Shown here: one piece after another, positions 32,462 to 39,541 of the stretch | How positions within the stretch are numbered: position 1 is the stretch's first letter | How the letters are laid out: each line of letters starts with the position of its first letter | NCBI GenBank assembly: GCA_965116965.1 | Contig: OZ220743.1 | Coordinates: 2,294,001 to 2,358,000 of the forward strand | Direction: 5' to 3' | Length of the DNA: 64,000 bases | Source of the DNA: Aldehydirespirator sp965116965 | Lineage (GTDB): Bacteria > Actinomycetota > Acidimicrobiia > Acidimicrobiales > Aldehydirespiratoraceae | The notes under the pieces: model-generated | What the model saw: only the letters and a program-made list of their open reading frames with translations | What the model was told of the DNA's origin: nothing | Databases searched by the model: none | Translations under genes and position numbers: made by a program

Positions 32462-33055
32462 GTGAGCGCTCCCGGCGGCGCGGAGGCGCCCGCGCAGGCC
32501 AGCCTGCTTCACCCGGCCAACCTCCTGACCCTCGCCCGGCTGTTGCTGTCGCCGTTGCTGTTCCTGCTGATCCTGCAGGCCGAGGAGACCCGGGGGGCGT
32601 CGTGGGCCGCCTTCGGCCTGGGCGTCGCCATGGCCGGCACCGACTTCTTCGACGGGCGGGTGGCCCGCCGGGCCAACGTCGCCAGCCGCAGCGGCGCCTT
32701 CCTCGACCCGCTCGCCGACAAGGTCGTGGTGCTCGGCGCGGCGTACTGCCTGGTGGCCGTGGAGCGCTACTGGTGGATGCCGGTGACGATCCTGGCCTTC
32801 CGAGAGCTGGGTATCACCGCCTGGAGAGCACGGTGGGCGGGCGAAGGGGTGTCGATCCCGGCCCGCCGGTCCGCCAAGTACAAGACTTCCGTGCAGGCAC
32901 TGGCTCTGGCGATGGCCATCATGCCGACCCTCGAGAACTCGGATGTGGTGCTGACCGTCGCGCTGTGGGTGGCGGTGGCGTTCACGGTGGTCACCGGACT
33001 GCAGTACATGCTCGACGGCCGTTCGGCGCGGGCGCAGTCCCGCTCCCCGTCGTGA
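32462..33055 (+). CDS. pgsA: CDP-diacylglycerol--glycerol-3-phosphate 3-phosphatidyltransferase
   Basis: Makes phosphatidylglycerol phosphate, 197 residues, several membrane helices. The CDP-alcohol phosphotransferase signature is complete: D-x2-D-G-x2-A-R-x8-G-x3-D-x3-D in TDFFDGRVARRANVASRSGAFLDPLADK, written here in two parts. SIPARRSAKYKTSVQALAL is typical of PgsA. Start GTG 32462 overlaps the last mini-ORF stop; cinA overlaps its own stop by four bases. The order rimO-pgsA-cinA-recA is conserved in Actinobacteria. Confidence 0.94.
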   Translation: MSAPGGAEAPAQASLLHPANLLTLARLLLSPLLFLLILQAEETRGASWAAFGLGVAMAGTDFFDGRVARRANVASRSGAFLDPLADKVVVLGAAYCLVAVERYWWMPVTILAFRELGITAWRARWAGEGVSIPARRSAKYKTSVQALALAMAIMPTLENSDVVLTVALWVAVAFTVVTGLQYMLDGRSARAQSRSPS

Positions 33056-34344
33056 AGTGCGAGGTAGTCGCCGTCGGGACCGAGCTGCTGCTCGGCCAGA
33101 TCGTCGACACCAACTCGTCGTGGATCGGTGAGCAGCTCGCGCTCGCCGGGATCGACAGCCACTTCCAGACCAAGGTCGGGGACAACCTCGACCGGATGAC
33201 CGCCGCGCTCGGGCAGGCGCTGGACCGCAGCGAAGCGGTGATCGTGTGCGGGGGTCTCGGGCCGACCCCCGACGACATCACCCGCGATGCGATCGCGGCG
33301 GTCATGGGCGTCGAACTGCGCCGCGACGATGCCGTGGTCGAGCGGATCAGGGCGATGTTCTACCGGCGCGACCGCGACATGCCCGCCAACAACCTCCAGC
33401 AGGCCGACGTGCCGGTCGGCGCACGGGTGATGGACGTGCAGCCCGGCACTGCGCCGGGCTTGATCTGCCCGGTGAGGCGAGGCGGCGAGCTTGAGGGCGA
33501 GGCGGGCGCCGCCGCTGCGGCCGGTGACGAGAAGGTGATATACGCCGTTCCCGGCGTTCCCTGGGAGATGCAGAAGATGGTCAGCGAGTGCGTGCTGCCC
33601 GATCTGCAGGCCCGGGCCGGCGAGCGGCATGTGATCCGCAGCCGGACGCTGCGGACTTGGGGCTACTCCGAGTCGGGCCTGGCCGAACTCCTGGAACCGG
33701 AGATGCGACGCCTCGATACCACCGGCGAGGCCACCATCGCCTTCCTGGCCGGCGGCATGGAGGGCCTGAAGGTTCGCATCACCGCCAAGGCGGAGGACGA
33801 CGAAGCGGCCGAACGGGTGCTGTCGGGCGTGGAGTCCAGGACCCGTGGCGTGGTCGGGGAGGCGGTGTTCGGTACCGACGACGACACCATGGAGTCGGTG
33901 GTGCTGGCCCTGATGCGGTCGGCGGGTCTCACGTTGGGCCTGGCAGAGTCGGTGACTGGCGGGCTCATCGCGGCTCGCTTGACCGAGGTCGCCGGCGCCG
34001 GCGACGTGCTGCGCGGTGCCGTCGTGCCCTACGACCGGGCGCTCAAGACAGGCGTTCTGGGCACGCCGGATGTGAACGCGGTCAGCGAGGAGATGGCGCT
34101 GGCCATGGCCGCCGGAGCATGCCGGGTGCTGGGTGCCGACGTGGGTCTGGCCACGACCGGCGCGGCCGGTCCCGGCAGCCACGAGGGCGCGGAGCCGGGC
34201 ACCGTCTGGATCGGCCTGCATCTCGACGGCCGCGGCGAGACGGCCATGGTGCGCTTCAACATGGCCAGGGTCATGGTGCGCCAGCTGGGCACGATCACTG
34301 CGTTGAACCTGCTCCGGACCCGCCTGCTGGCCCGCGGCGGCTGA
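33052..34344 (+). CDS. cinA: Competence/damage-inducible protein CinA (nicotinamide-nucleotide amidase)
   Basis: 430 residues, two domains. N-terminal MoCF-like domain: VVAVGTELLLGQIVDTNSSWIGEQL and CGGLGPTPDDITRDAIA. C-terminal PncC-type NMN amidase: LGLAESVTGGLIAARLTEVAG, VVPYDRALKTGVLG and TTGAAGPGSHEGAEPGTVWIGL. It recycles nicotinamide mononucleotide and may hydrolyse ADP-ribose. GTG 33052 overlaps the pgsA stop (GTGA), so the pair is coupled. The 391-base region before recA is interrupted by GNAT, YbaY-like and msrB genes, unlike the usual direct cinA-recA link. Confidence 0.95.
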   Translation: MKCEVVAVGTELLLGQIVDTNSSWIGEQLALAGIDSHFQTKVGDNLDRMTAALGQALDRSEAVIVCGGLGPTPDDITRDAIAAVMGVELRRDDAVVERIRAMFYRRDRDMPANNLQQADVPVGARVMDVQPGTAPGLICPVRRGGELEGEAGAAAAAGDEKVIYAVPGVPWEMQKMVSECVLPDLQARAGERHVIRSRTLRTWGYSESGLAELLEPEMRRLDTTGEATIAFLAGGMEGLKVRITAKAEDDEAAERVLSGVESRTRGVVGEAVFGTDDDTMESVVLALMRSAGLTLGLAESVTGGLIAARLTEVAGAGDVLRGAVVPYDRALKTGVLGTPDVNAVSEEMALAMAAGACRVLGADVGLATTGAAGPGSHEGAEPGTVWIGLHLDGRGETAMVRFNMARVMVRQLGTITALNLLRTRLLARGG

Positions 34345-34377
34345 GCGCCGCGCCCCTGTCCGCTCCCCTTAGCCACG

Positions 34378-34424
34378 TTCTGTGTGCAGTTGTCCGGTCA
34401 TATGACAGGTTTCTGCACACAGAA
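34378..34424. terminator. Inverted repeat between convergent cinA and GNAT genes
   Basis: TTCTGTGTGCAG (34378-34389) and CTGCACACAGAA (34413-34424) are perfect 12-bp arms. The 23-base loop contains the palindrome GTCATATGAC. It follows cinA by 33 bases and covers the GNAT stop codon, so it can terminate both genes. Twenty-three bases (34408-34430) recur with one change at 46255-46277. Confidence 0.65.
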
Positions 34425-35423
34425 TGGCGGGAGGCGGGATCCGAGAGTGTCAAGGTCGGACTGCCAGCAGCCCATCAGGTGGGTGGGCTCGAAGCCCATC
34501 TCGGTGTTGATGGCCAGCATGTGGGCATTGCTGGCCGCGTTGCCGGTCTGAAGGCCGGTCACCTCGGGTTCGGTGGCCCGCAGCCGCTGCCACATGGTCG
34601 CCTTGAGCCAGCGCCCGATGCGCCTGCCCCGGTGGGCCGGAAGCACCACGGTCGACCACTGCCACGAGGCCGCGGGCCGGTGCCGGTTGACGAACACCTC
34701 TGTCGTGCCGGCGGCCTCGCCGGCGGCGGTGACAGCCAGGACGCCCTGGTACTCCAGTCCCCGGGCGTTGCGGGCCGCTATCTCGGTCCGGACCATGGCT
34801 GCGTCGACCACGGTGTCCGCCATTTCGAGGTCATCGGTGGGGGCGTCGTTCATGGCGTTGGCGGTGGCGACCATGGCTTGGATCCACTCCTCGGGGCATC
34901 GGCGGGACCAGTGCACCAACTGGAGGTCGCTCGGGCCGTCCCCGATCCACTGGGCCATGAGCTGGGGGTCCACCGCCGCCATGTCGAGGCTGGACTCCTG
35001 CTCGGTATAGCGAAGTTCGGCTCCCAGGCCGGTCCAGAAGGCGTGGCGCTCAGGTGTGTAGTCGCCCCAGGCGATCACCGAGCTCCGTCCGTCGTCTCGG
35101 GCCCGTCTGAGCAGCTCGCCGAGGATCGCGGCCGCGGTGTCGTCGTCTGTCGGGGTGATCTCGACGCCGGCCAGGTTGAGGTTGTCAACGTCCGATTCGA
35201 GTTCCACGTGTCCGATGGCGACGGCTGTGCCGCCGTCGGCGAAGGCGACTACTCGCTGGTGACGGCAGTAGTCGGTGGCGTCGTCGTCGAAGACCGCTTG
35301 CAGTTCAGCGGCAGGGGTCACGGGCAGGCCGGGGTCGCGCACGCTGTCCACCGCTTGCTGGAGCTCGAGCGCGGCCGCGAACTCTGTGCCCTCCAGTGAT
35401 CGGGCGTCGACGATCCGCACCAC
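34398..35423 (-). CDS. GNAT-family N-acetyltransferase (two-domain)
   Basis: A 341-residue protein with two GNAT-like halves. The C-terminal half has the acetyl-CoA pyrophosphate loop in VVLPAHRGRRIGRWLKATMW (R/Q-x2-G-x-G/R pattern) followed by LQTGNAASNAHMLAINTEMGFEPTHLMG, the usual 'N..M..iN..lGF' of this class. The N-terminal half (residues 1-150) has a similar but weaker pattern (ILGELLRRARDDGRSSVIAWGD, FWTGLGAEL). Such tandem GNATs include mycothiol synthase-like enzymes, but I see no basis to assign that substrate. Divergent from the lipoprotein gene at 35535. Confidence 0.85.
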   Translation of the reverse strand: MVRIVDARSLEGTEFAAALELQQAVDSVRDPGLPVTPAAELQAVFDDDATDYCRHQRVVAFADGGTAVAIGHVELESDVDNLNLAGVEITPTDDDTAAAILGELLRRARDDGRSSVIAWGDYTPERHAFWTGLGAELRYTEQESSLDMAAVDPQLMAQWIGDGPSDLQLVHWSRRCPEEWIQAMVATANAMNDAPTDDLEMADTVVDAAMVRTEIAARNARGLEYQGVLAVTAAGEAAGTTEVFVNRHRPAASWQWSTVVLPAHRGRRIGRWLKATMWQRLRATEPEVTGLQTGNAASNAHMLAINTEMGFEPTHLMGCWQSDLDTLGSRLPPFCVQKPVI

Positions 35424-35534
35424 GGGAGCGTACGGGCGCGATGATCAGTCCGGGAACCACACCAGGATCCGGGACGTCCAACTGCCAGGACGGATCGCCC
35501 GGACCGTCGGCCGCACAGCAAAGGAGGTGCGGGA

Positions 35535-36320
35535 ATGAGCCGTCATCGAACGACGGTGGTCCTGCTGATTGCAGTCATCTCGATCATTGCCGCAGGCTGC
35601 GCTGTCGCCGGATCGAGGCTCGGCTCGAGTTCATCGGTGTCGGGTACCGTCACCTACCGGGAGCGGATCGCGCTCGCTCCGGACGCAACGCTGATCGTTC
35701 AGATACGGGACACGTCCTATGCCGACGCTTCGGCGCAGCTGATCGCGGAGCAGGTCATCTCCGATCCGGGTCAGGTCCCGGTCTCCTTCGAGGTCGACTA
35801 CGACGCAGACGACATCGACTCCCGCAACACCTATTCGGTGTCGGCCCGGATCGAGGAGTCCGACGGCCGCCTGGCGTTCATCAACGACACCGCCTACGAC
35901 GTCATCACCGGCGGCAACCCCAAGTGGGTGGACATGGTGCTGGTGCTGGTCGAGCCGCCCCCGGAGAGGGTGGACGGCGAGTGGAGCGCCGAGGACCGCA
36001 GGCCCGTTGAGGCGCCGGTCCATGTCACCGATGTGGAGGTCATCTGGGAGGGGGGTCAGGCCTACGTTCACGTCCTGTTCGCCGTATCCGAACTCGACGG
36101 CTGCTACCGGATAGGGCGCGAGGAGGCCAGGGTGGACGGCAACCGCATCGTCGTCGACGTGACCGCCTGGGTTCCGCCCCCGGCGCCGTGGGCCATCGAC
36201 TGTTCCGAACGGACCCTGGAGTTGGACGCATACGCCTACGCGGGCGACGCCCTCGTGTCCGGCGACGCCTACACGGTCGAGGTCAACGGCGTGGAGTGGC
36301 TGACCGTCTCCGTGCCCTAG
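35535..36320 (+). CDS. YbaY-family lipoprotein
   Basis: A 261-residue predicted lipoprotein with lipobox IIAAGC and strong ribosome site AAAGGAGG nine bases before ATG 35535. Residues about 35-140 form a YbaY-like beta-sandwich: SVSGTVTYRERIALAPDATLIVQIRDTSYADAS, then PVSFEVDYDADDIDSRNTYSVSARI and FINDTAYDVITGGNP. This fold is also used by type III pilotin-like lipoproteins. The second half (VTDVEVIWEGGQAYVHVLFAVSELDGCYRIG) is a separate beta-rich domain I do not recognise. Probable cell-surface role, function unknown. Confidence 0.8.
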   Translation: MSRHRTTVVLLIAVISIIAAGCAVAGSRLGSSSSVSGTVTYRERIALAPDATLIVQIRDTSYADASAQLIAEQVISDPGQVPVSFEVDYDADDIDSRNTYSVSARIEESDGRLAFINDTAYDVITGGNPKWVDMVLVLVEPPPERVDGEWSAEDRRPVEAPVHVTDVEVIWEGGQAYVHVLFAVSELDGCYRIGREEARVDGNRIVVDVTAWVPPPAPWAIDCSERTLELDAYAYAGDALVSGDAYTVEVNGVEWLTVSVP

Positions 36321-36331
36321 CGGCCCGTCCC

Positions 36332-36641
36332 GATCCTGGTTGTCAGCCGTCCTCGGCGCTGCGGTCCAGGCGGAGGGACGCTGAGTTCATGCAGTAGCGG
36401 TCGCCGGTGGGTTGGGGGCCGTCCGGGAACCGGTGGCCGAGGTGGGCGCCGCAGTGGGCGCACACGGCCTCCTCGCGGACCATGCCGATCCTGGTTGTCA
36501 GCCGTCCTCGGCGCTGCGGTCCAGGCGGAGGGACGCTGAGTTCATGCAGTAGCGGTCGCCGGTGGGTTGGGGGCCGTCCGGGAACCGGTGGCCGAGGTGG
36601 GCGCCGCAGTGGGCGCACACGGCCTCCTCGCGGACCATGCC
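36332..36641 (-). repeat. Perfect 155-bp tandem duplication of the msrB 3' end
   Basis: Bases 36332-36486 and 36487-36641 are identical by eye. Each copy contains the last 46 codons of msrB on the minus strand, including the zinc CxxC and the catalytic RYCMNSASL, plus the stop and downstream sequence. The msrB frame ends at 36498 in the inner copy; the outer copy (stop at 36343) is a promoterless C-terminal fragment. Confidence 0.92.
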
Positions 36642-36920
36642 GAAGCTGCGGTCGGTGTGGATCTCCACCGCTTCGGGGTCGAGCGCCTCCCAGAAGCTGG
36701 GCCAGCCGGTGCCGGACTCGTATTTGGTGTCGCTGGAGAAGAGGGGCACGTCACAGACGATGCAGTGGTAGGTGCCGTCGTCGTGGCAGTTCCAGTACTC
36801 GCCGGTGAAGGCCCGCTCGGTGCCGGCCTGCTGGGTGACCTGGTACTGCTGGGGGGTGAGGCGGTCCCGCAGTTCGGCGTCGTCGAAGGTCTGGCGGGCG
36901 GGGGAGGTCTGGGAGGTCAT
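36498..36920 (-). CDS. msrB: Peptide-methionine (R)-S-oxide reductase MsrB
   Basis: Repairs R-methionine sulfoxide in proteins. From ATG 36920 it is 140 residues. The two zinc-binding CxxC pairs are in CHDDGTYHCIVCDVPLF and CAHCGAHLGH, the substrate-site GTGWPSFWEAL is present, and the catalytic Cys is in RYCMNSASLRL. An upstream in-frame ATG at 36995 would add 25 basic residues and is less likely. Divergent from recA, 391 bases apart; that gap holds the recA SOS promoter and no other gene that I see. Confidence 0.95.
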   Translation of the reverse strand: MTSQTSPARQTFDDAELRDRLTPQQYQVTQQAGTERAFTGEYWNCHDDGTYHCIVCDVPLFSSDTKYESGTGWPSFWEALDPEAVEIHTDRSFGMVREEAVCAHCGAHLGHRFPDGPQPTGDRYCMNSASLRLDRSAEDG

Positions 36921-37130
36921 GGGGGACGCCTTTCTGTGGTCCGGACTTGCAGGCGATGGTGTTCGGCGCCTGGAGGGGAAGATTTGCCGGAGCATCGTGT
37001 TGCCTTTCTCCTGTGCTGCTCTACGGTAGGCAACGCACACGGGCTTCGTATGGTTCCCGGCCGGCGAATCGAATCCCACAGTGCCTCGATGCGAGCGCTG
37101 CCGGCCCGCTCGATCCCTGCCAGCGGATGC

Positions 37131-37159
37131 TTGACTGAACACATGTTCGGAACTACTCT
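37131..37159 (+). promoter_or_regulatory. recA promoter with LexA box
   Basis: TTGACT (37131-37136), a 17-base spacer and TACTCT (37154-37159) form the promoter. GAACACATGTTC (37137-37148), a perfect GAAC-N4-GTTC LexA operator, fills the spacer. The leader to GTG 37312 is about 145 bases. Confidence 0.85.
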
Positions 37160-37311
37160 TCTGGAACTACACTGTCGTAAGCTGCGTGAGGAACGATGGT
37201 GCCCGGCCGGGCTCTGTCACACCCCCCTCGTAGCTTCACCGAGCATTCCCGATTCGCCGAAAGGCCACCAGACATCCACCGCCCTGAGGGGCACAGACAC
37301 AGGAGAAGAAC

Positions 37312-38367
37312 GTGGACGATCGACAGAAGGCACTCGACATGGCCATGAGCCAGATCGACAAGCAGTTCGGCCAGGGCTCGGTCATGAAGATGGGCGAGAA
37401 GGCCGCTATGAGCATCGAGGCGATCCCAACGGGGGCGCTGGCGCTGGACGTGGCCCTCGGCATCGGCGGCCTGCCCCGGGGCCGGGTCACCGAGATATAC
37501 GGCCCGGAGTCCTCGGGCAAGACCACCCTGGCCACCCATGTGGTGGCCGAGGCTCAGCGCAACGGCGGCGTCTGCGCCTACGTGGACGCCGAGCACGCCA
37601 TGGATCCGACCTACGCCAAGGCCATCGGCGTGGACATCGACGAGCTGCTCATCTCGCAGCCCGACACCGGCGAGCAGGCCCTGGAGATCACCGACATGCT
37701 GATCCGCTCGGGGGCGCTCGACGTGGTGGTGATCGACTCGGTGGCCGCGCTCACCCCGCGGGCCGAGCTCGAGGGCGACATGGGCGACACCCACGTCGGC
37801 CTGCAGGCCCGGCTCATGTCGCAGGCCCTGCGCAAGCTCACCTCCAACCTCAACAAGTCCAACACCATCTGCATCTTCATCAACCAGCTGCGCGAGAAGA
37901 TCGGGGTGATGTTCGGCTCGCCGGAGACCACGCCCGGTGGCCGGGCCCTCAAGTTCTACTCGTCGGTGCGGCTCGACATCCGCCGGATCGAGTCGATCAA
38001 GAACGGCATGGAGGTGGTGGGCAACCGCACCCGGGTGAAGGTGGTGAAGAACAAGTGCGCCCCGCCGTTCAAGCAGGCCGAGTTCGACATCATGTACGGC
38101 CAGGGCATCTCCCGGGAGGGCTCGGTGCTGGACCTGGCCGTCACGGAGTCCATCGTGAAGAAGTCCGGGGCGTGGTACACCTACGACGGCGAGCAGCTCG
38201 GCCAGGGCCGCGAGAACGCCAAGGCGTTCCTGCAGGACAACCCCGAGCTGATGGTCGAGATCTCCGACCTGGTCTGGCGGGCGGTCATGCCCGCCCCCGA
38301 ACCCGAACAAGAGCCCGACTGGGAGCACCCCACAGCCTCGGCGACCTCAGCCAGCGCCGCCGCCTGA
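37312..38367 (+). CDS. recA: Recombinase RecA
   Basis: Homologous recombination ATPase and LexA co-protease, 351 residues without an intein. Walker A is GPESSGKTTLATHVV, Walker B VVVIDSVAAL. Loop L1 EGDMGDTHVGLQARLMSQALRKL and L2 INQLREKIGVMFGSPETTPGGRALKFYSSVRLDIRR are complete. It has GTG start 37312 with AGGAG eight bases upstream. The acidic C-terminal tail EPEPEQEPDWE regulates DNA binding. The usual downstream recX is absent; a toxin-antitoxin cluster follows instead. Confidence 0.98.
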   Translation: MDDRQKALDMAMSQIDKQFGQGSVMKMGEKAAMSIEAIPTGALALDVALGIGGLPRGRVTEIYGPESSGKTTLATHVVAEAQRNGGVCAYVDAEHAMDPTYAKAIGVDIDELLISQPDTGEQALEITDMLIRSGALDVVVIDSVAALTPRAELEGDMGDTHVGLQARLMSQALRKLTSNLNKSNTICIFINQLREKIGVMFGSPETTPGGRALKFYSSVRLDIRRIESIKNGMEVVGNRTRVKVVKNKCAPPFKQAEFDIMYGQGISREGSVLDLAVTESIVKKSGAWYTYDGEQLGQGRENAKAFLQDNPELMVEISDLVWRAVMPAPEPEQEPDWEHPTASATSASAAA

Positions 38368-38382
38368 CAGCCCGCGCCGGGG

Positions 38383-38614
38383 GTGAGGATCGCGGTGAAG
38401 TACACGGTCATCATCGACCCTGCGCCTGGCAATCTTGCGGCCTATGTCCCGGACCTGCCCGGCTGCGTGGCCACAGGCGACACCCTTGAGGAGTTTGCTG
38501 GTGACCATCCGAGAGGCCATCGAGTTCCATATCGAGAGCCTGCGTGACCACGGCGAGCCGATCCCGGATCCTTCTTGCACCGCGGCTGTGGTGGAGGTCG
38601 CTTCAGTCGGCTAG
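38383..38614 (+). pseudogene. HicB-like antitoxin gene with frameshift
   Basis: Starting at GTG 38383 the frame reads VRIAVKYTVIIDPAPGN then LAAYVPDLPGCVATGDTLEE, a clear HicB partial RNase H-like fold start. At TTT 38494-38496 one extra T throws the frame. Skipping it gives LLVTIREAIEFHIESLRDHG and PIPDP, the normal HicB ending, with stop TAG 38612-38614. No hicA toxin is next to it. It is a broken remnant or a sequence error. Confidence 0.75.
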
Positions 38615-38654
38615 CGCGAACACGCTGCGGGCCTCAGCCGAACGCTCGTGTGGG

Positions 38655-38993
38655 TCAGGCGAGGTCGGAGCCGATGCGGATCGGTACGGCGGTCTCGGCC
38701 TCGCCGTCATCGAAGACGGCCATGATCTGCAGGCGGGCTCCGAGCCCGTGCACGTAGCTGCGAAGCGTCGACGCCTTGACGTCGTCGCCTCCTTCCAGCT
38801 GTGACACGGCGGATTGACTGAAGCGCAGTTCAGCGGCGAGGTCAGCCCGGGAGCGGTCCAGGGTGCGTCGCAACGCATAGAGACCGATCTCGGCGAGCGT
38901 CTCGCTACGAAGTGCGGCCAGGCGCTCCTCGGCCCCGGGGCGCGCCAGCACTTCGTTGTGAATCGCCCTGTAACTCTCAACAGGCATCGGCAT
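38655..38993 (-). CDS. XRE-family helix-turn-helix antitoxin/regulator
   Basis: A 112-residue protein with a central HTH: LYALRRTLDRSRADLAAELR, then FSQSAVSQLEGGDDVKASTLRSYVHGLG. This matches the XRE antitoxins that accompany RelE/HigB toxins. ATG 38993 (an adjacent GTG 38996 is possible) is ten bases after the RelE-like toxin stop at 39004, so toxin precedes antitoxin as in higBA. It is expected to neutralise the toxin and repress the operon. Confidence 0.87.
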   Translation of the reverse strand: MPMPVESYRAIHNEVLARPGAEERLAALRSETLAEIGLYALRRTLDRSRADLAAELRFSQSAVSQLEGGDDVKASTLRSYVHGLGARLQIMAVFDDGEAETAVPIRIGSDLA

Positions 38994-39003
38994 CACACTC
39001 CAT

Positions 39004-39261
39004 TCAGCGGTACACGTTGCGGCGGCGCTTCACGCGATGCTCCAGCATCAAGCGGTCTTCCTCCACGATCTCATAGACGATGCGGTACACGTCGCGGCGG
39101 GCGCACCACAACCCCTCCAGTTCGTCCCGCCGAGGCTTGCCGACGCGCCGAGGGTTGTCGGCTATCGGCCCGTGGATCGCTTCAAGCGCCGCTTCCCGGA
39201 CCGCGGGAGGAAGCCTGTTGAGGTGGCGCTGCGCCTCGGGCAGCACCTCGGCCTCGTACAA
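39004..39261 (-). CDS. RelE/ParE-family toxin
   Basis: An 85-residue toxin of the RelE superfamily: YEAEVLPEAQRHLNRLPPAVREAALEAI at the N-terminus, then KPRRDELEGLWCARRDVYRIVYEIVEEDRLMLEHRVKRRRNVY, which contains the GlxxxRrgdYRvvYei pattern of mRNA-cleaving RelE. It sits between a small antitoxin-like gene (10 bases upstream) and an XRE gene (10 bases downstream), giving a three-gene minus-strand operon. Confidence 0.9.
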   Translation of the reverse strand: MYEAEVLPEAQRHLNRLPPAVREAALEAIHGPIADNPRRVGKPRRDELEGLWCARRDVYRIVYEIVEEDRLMLEHRVKRRRNVYR

Positions 39262-39271
39262 GCCGCACCCG

Positions 39272-39442
39272 CTAGACGTTCGTTCGTGCTGAGCGCAGCT
39301 GCGCCTTGCGGTCGGCGGCCTCGGCCCGCGAGATCTTCAGCGACTCCATCAGCTCGCCATCGGCAAGAATGTGCTGGGTCTCCTCATGCGGGTCGAAGTC
39401 CTCGAACCCTTCGGGCTTAGGTCCGGCCATAGGTCCGACCAT
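39272..39442 (-). CDS. Small antitoxin-like protein
   Basis: A 56-residue acidic-to-basic protein beginning MVGPMAGPKPEGFEDFDPHE and ending in a Lys/Arg-rich helix (RAEAADRKAQLRSARTNV). Start ATG 39442 (ATG 39430 is a second option). It lies ten bases upstream of the RelE-like toxin. The middle part ETQHILADGELMESLK resembles the toxin-binding tails of RelB/YefM antitoxins, with no DNA-binding domain; the XRE gene downstream may supply DNA binding. Inferred by context; homology is weak. Confidence 0.6.
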   Translation of the reverse strand: MVGPMAGPKPEGFEDFDPHEETQHILADGELMESLKISRAEAADRKAQLRSARTNV

Positions 39443-39541
39443 AGGTGCAGTCTAGACTCGGATACCCGACAGGGGAAGGGGACGGGAAGCAACCGGTCCG
39501 GGGCGCAGATGACCCAGCGATCCGCGCCGTAGCCTGGGGGC

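Noticed and set aside
37312..38367. Intein in recA, as in some mycobacteria
   Set aside because: The RecA sequence is continuous at 351 residues with no insertion.
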